A DNA stretch of 6,283 nt from Lachnospiraceae bacterium (GTDB lineage: Bacteria > Bacillota > Clostridia > Lachnospirales > Lachnospiraceae). Each line of letters opens with the position of its first letter. Positions within the stretch are counted from its first letter, which is position 1. The translations under genes were made by a program, and so were the position numbers. Where the stretch lies: positions 1 through 6,283 of the forward strand of contig CAAGJU010000103.1 in the NCBI GenBank assembly GCA_900770225.1, read 5' to 3'. Below the pieces are notes generated by a model that was given only the letters and a program-made list of their open reading frames with translations, had not been told where the DNA came from and ran no database searches. Shown here piece after piece: positions 6,103 through 6,283 of the stretch.

Positions 6103-6230
6103 GAGGTTTTTACCAGATTTTTTACGAAACATATCATCTTGAAAGAAGATGAGACTCCCACCTCTGTAGGTGGCGAGTTGCAACAATTTCGTCTTGGTGG
6201 GAGTCTGATCTCCTTCCAAGATAAAACCTC
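6103..6230 (+). ncRNA. Structured foldback element with alternative hairpins (candidate non-coding RNA or mobile-element end)
   Basis: Nested inverted repeats are visible. An outer 8-bp stem pairs GAGGTTTT (6103-6110) with AAAACCTC (6223-6230). A 25-nt arm pair (6138-6162 with 6196-6220) has 22 matches, the innermost ten perfect (GACTCCCACC with GGTGGGAGTC). Two local hairpins compete with that arm: 6134-6152 (7-bp stem, GAAAG loop) and 6158-6173 (CCACCT, CTGT loop, AGGTGG). The loop region holds the self-complementary GTTGCAAC (6177-6184). There is no T-run to make it a simple terminator and no open reading frame of note. A promoter-like sequence lies 13 nt upstream. It could be a small RNA, a switch-like leader for a gene beyond the window, or the end of an IS200/IS605-type element, whose ends form such hairpins. 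I do not recognise a named RNA family. Confidence 0.45.
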
Positions 6231-6250
6231 CGGCGGATCGCAGGCGTGGT
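6214..6250 (+). repeat. Right copy of the terminal inverted repeat
   Basis: Inverted counterpart of 1-37. This copy is flanked on its inner side by the large foldback (6103-6230, which it partly overlaps) and on its outer side by the stem-loop at 6243-6282, which starts within it. The two copies point outward from the operon. Confidence 0.9.
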
Positions 6251-6282
6251 CAGTGGAAGAATGCTTCGCATTCGATCACGCC
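6243..6282. repeat. Two-tier stem-loop at the right edge
   Basis: GGCGTGGTC (6243-6251) pairs with GATCACGCC (6274-6282) through nine positions including one G-T. Stacked directly inside is a perfect 6-bp hairpin, GAATGC (6259-6264) with GCATTC (6268-6273), around a TTC loop. The seven bases 6252-6258 bulge on one side only. Its outer arm overlaps the terminal repeat, so the stem-loop may be part of the repeated unit. Confidence 0.6.
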
Positions 6283-6283
6283 G

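Larger units (their letters stand above)
5886..6283. other. Gene-free upstream region
   Basis: About 400 bp with no credible gene. The inner part (5886-6060) is AT-rich and holds the operon leader, candidate operator and promoter. The outer part (6062-6283) holds the outward promoter candidate, the foldback, the inverted-repeat copy and the edge stem-loop, and becomes GC-rich near the end. The longest minus-strand reading frame noticed here is 20 codons (6070-6132) without a good ribosome binding site. Confidence 0.8.

Noticed and set aside
6070..6132. Small minus-strand frame of 20 codons upstream of the operon promoter
   Set aside because: No convincing Shine-Dalgarno sequence, overlaps the plus-strand promoter candidate and part of the foldback, and is short enough to be chance.
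6149..6169. Six-codon plus-strand leader peptide (MRLPPL) overlapping the inner hairpin, as in an attenuator
   Set aside because: No regulatory codon run, only a weak purine-rich upstream stretch, and no downstream T-run terminator. It is too short to support.
6062..6283. Retron or group II intron RNA
   Set aside because: No reverse transcriptase in the window and no domain V-like or msr/msd-like signature that I could recognise.

Overview
This window holds one complete, five-gene ABC importer operon of the oligopeptide/dipeptide (PepT, family 5) type, entirely on the minus strand. Its two flanks are gene-free and carry repeats and hairpins. Long AGGAGG-type ribosome binding sites, TTGACA/TAAAAT-like promoter boxes, an AT-rich upstream region beside moderately GC-rich coding DNA, and proteins of low-GC Gram-positive character suggest a member of the Clostridia, possibly a gut Lachnospiraceae. 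That assignment rests on style only; no taxonomic marker gene is present.

Reading along the minus strand from the right, there is a consensus promoter (5986-6014), then a 9-bp-arm palindrome at the expected start of transcription (5948-5978). The genes follow: substrate-binding protein (5885-4281), OppD-type ATPase (4236-3028), OppF-type ATPase (3035-1938), OppB-type permease (1945-998) and OppC-type permease (986-114). A strong rho-independent terminator (70-100) closes the unit. The D/F and F/B gene pairs each overlap by 8 bp and B/C are 11 bp apart, so the operon is tightly coupled. The binding protein would capture a peptide or similar small solute outside the cell, the two permeases form the channel, and the two ATPases drive import. 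The substrate cannot be read from the sequence.

Three things are less ordinary. First, the OppD-type ATPase ends in nine tandem copies of a six-residue unit (consensus DSAQKQ/xPAQKQ), encoded by an 18-bp minisatellite at 3073-3234. Second, the right flank (6062-6283), on the opposite strand, has a promoter-like sequence followed by a large foldback with mutually exclusive alternative hairpins and then a second stem-loop. This could be a non-coding RNA, an attenuator-like element or the end of an IS200/IS605-type element. Third, positions 1-37 are an inverted copy (35 of 37 matching) of 6214-6250, so the operon is bracketed by the same repeat at both ends. Either this is a dispersed repeat at which an assembly broke, or the operon sits between inverted repeats.

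No transposase, recombinase, tRNA, rRNA or CRISPR array is visible.
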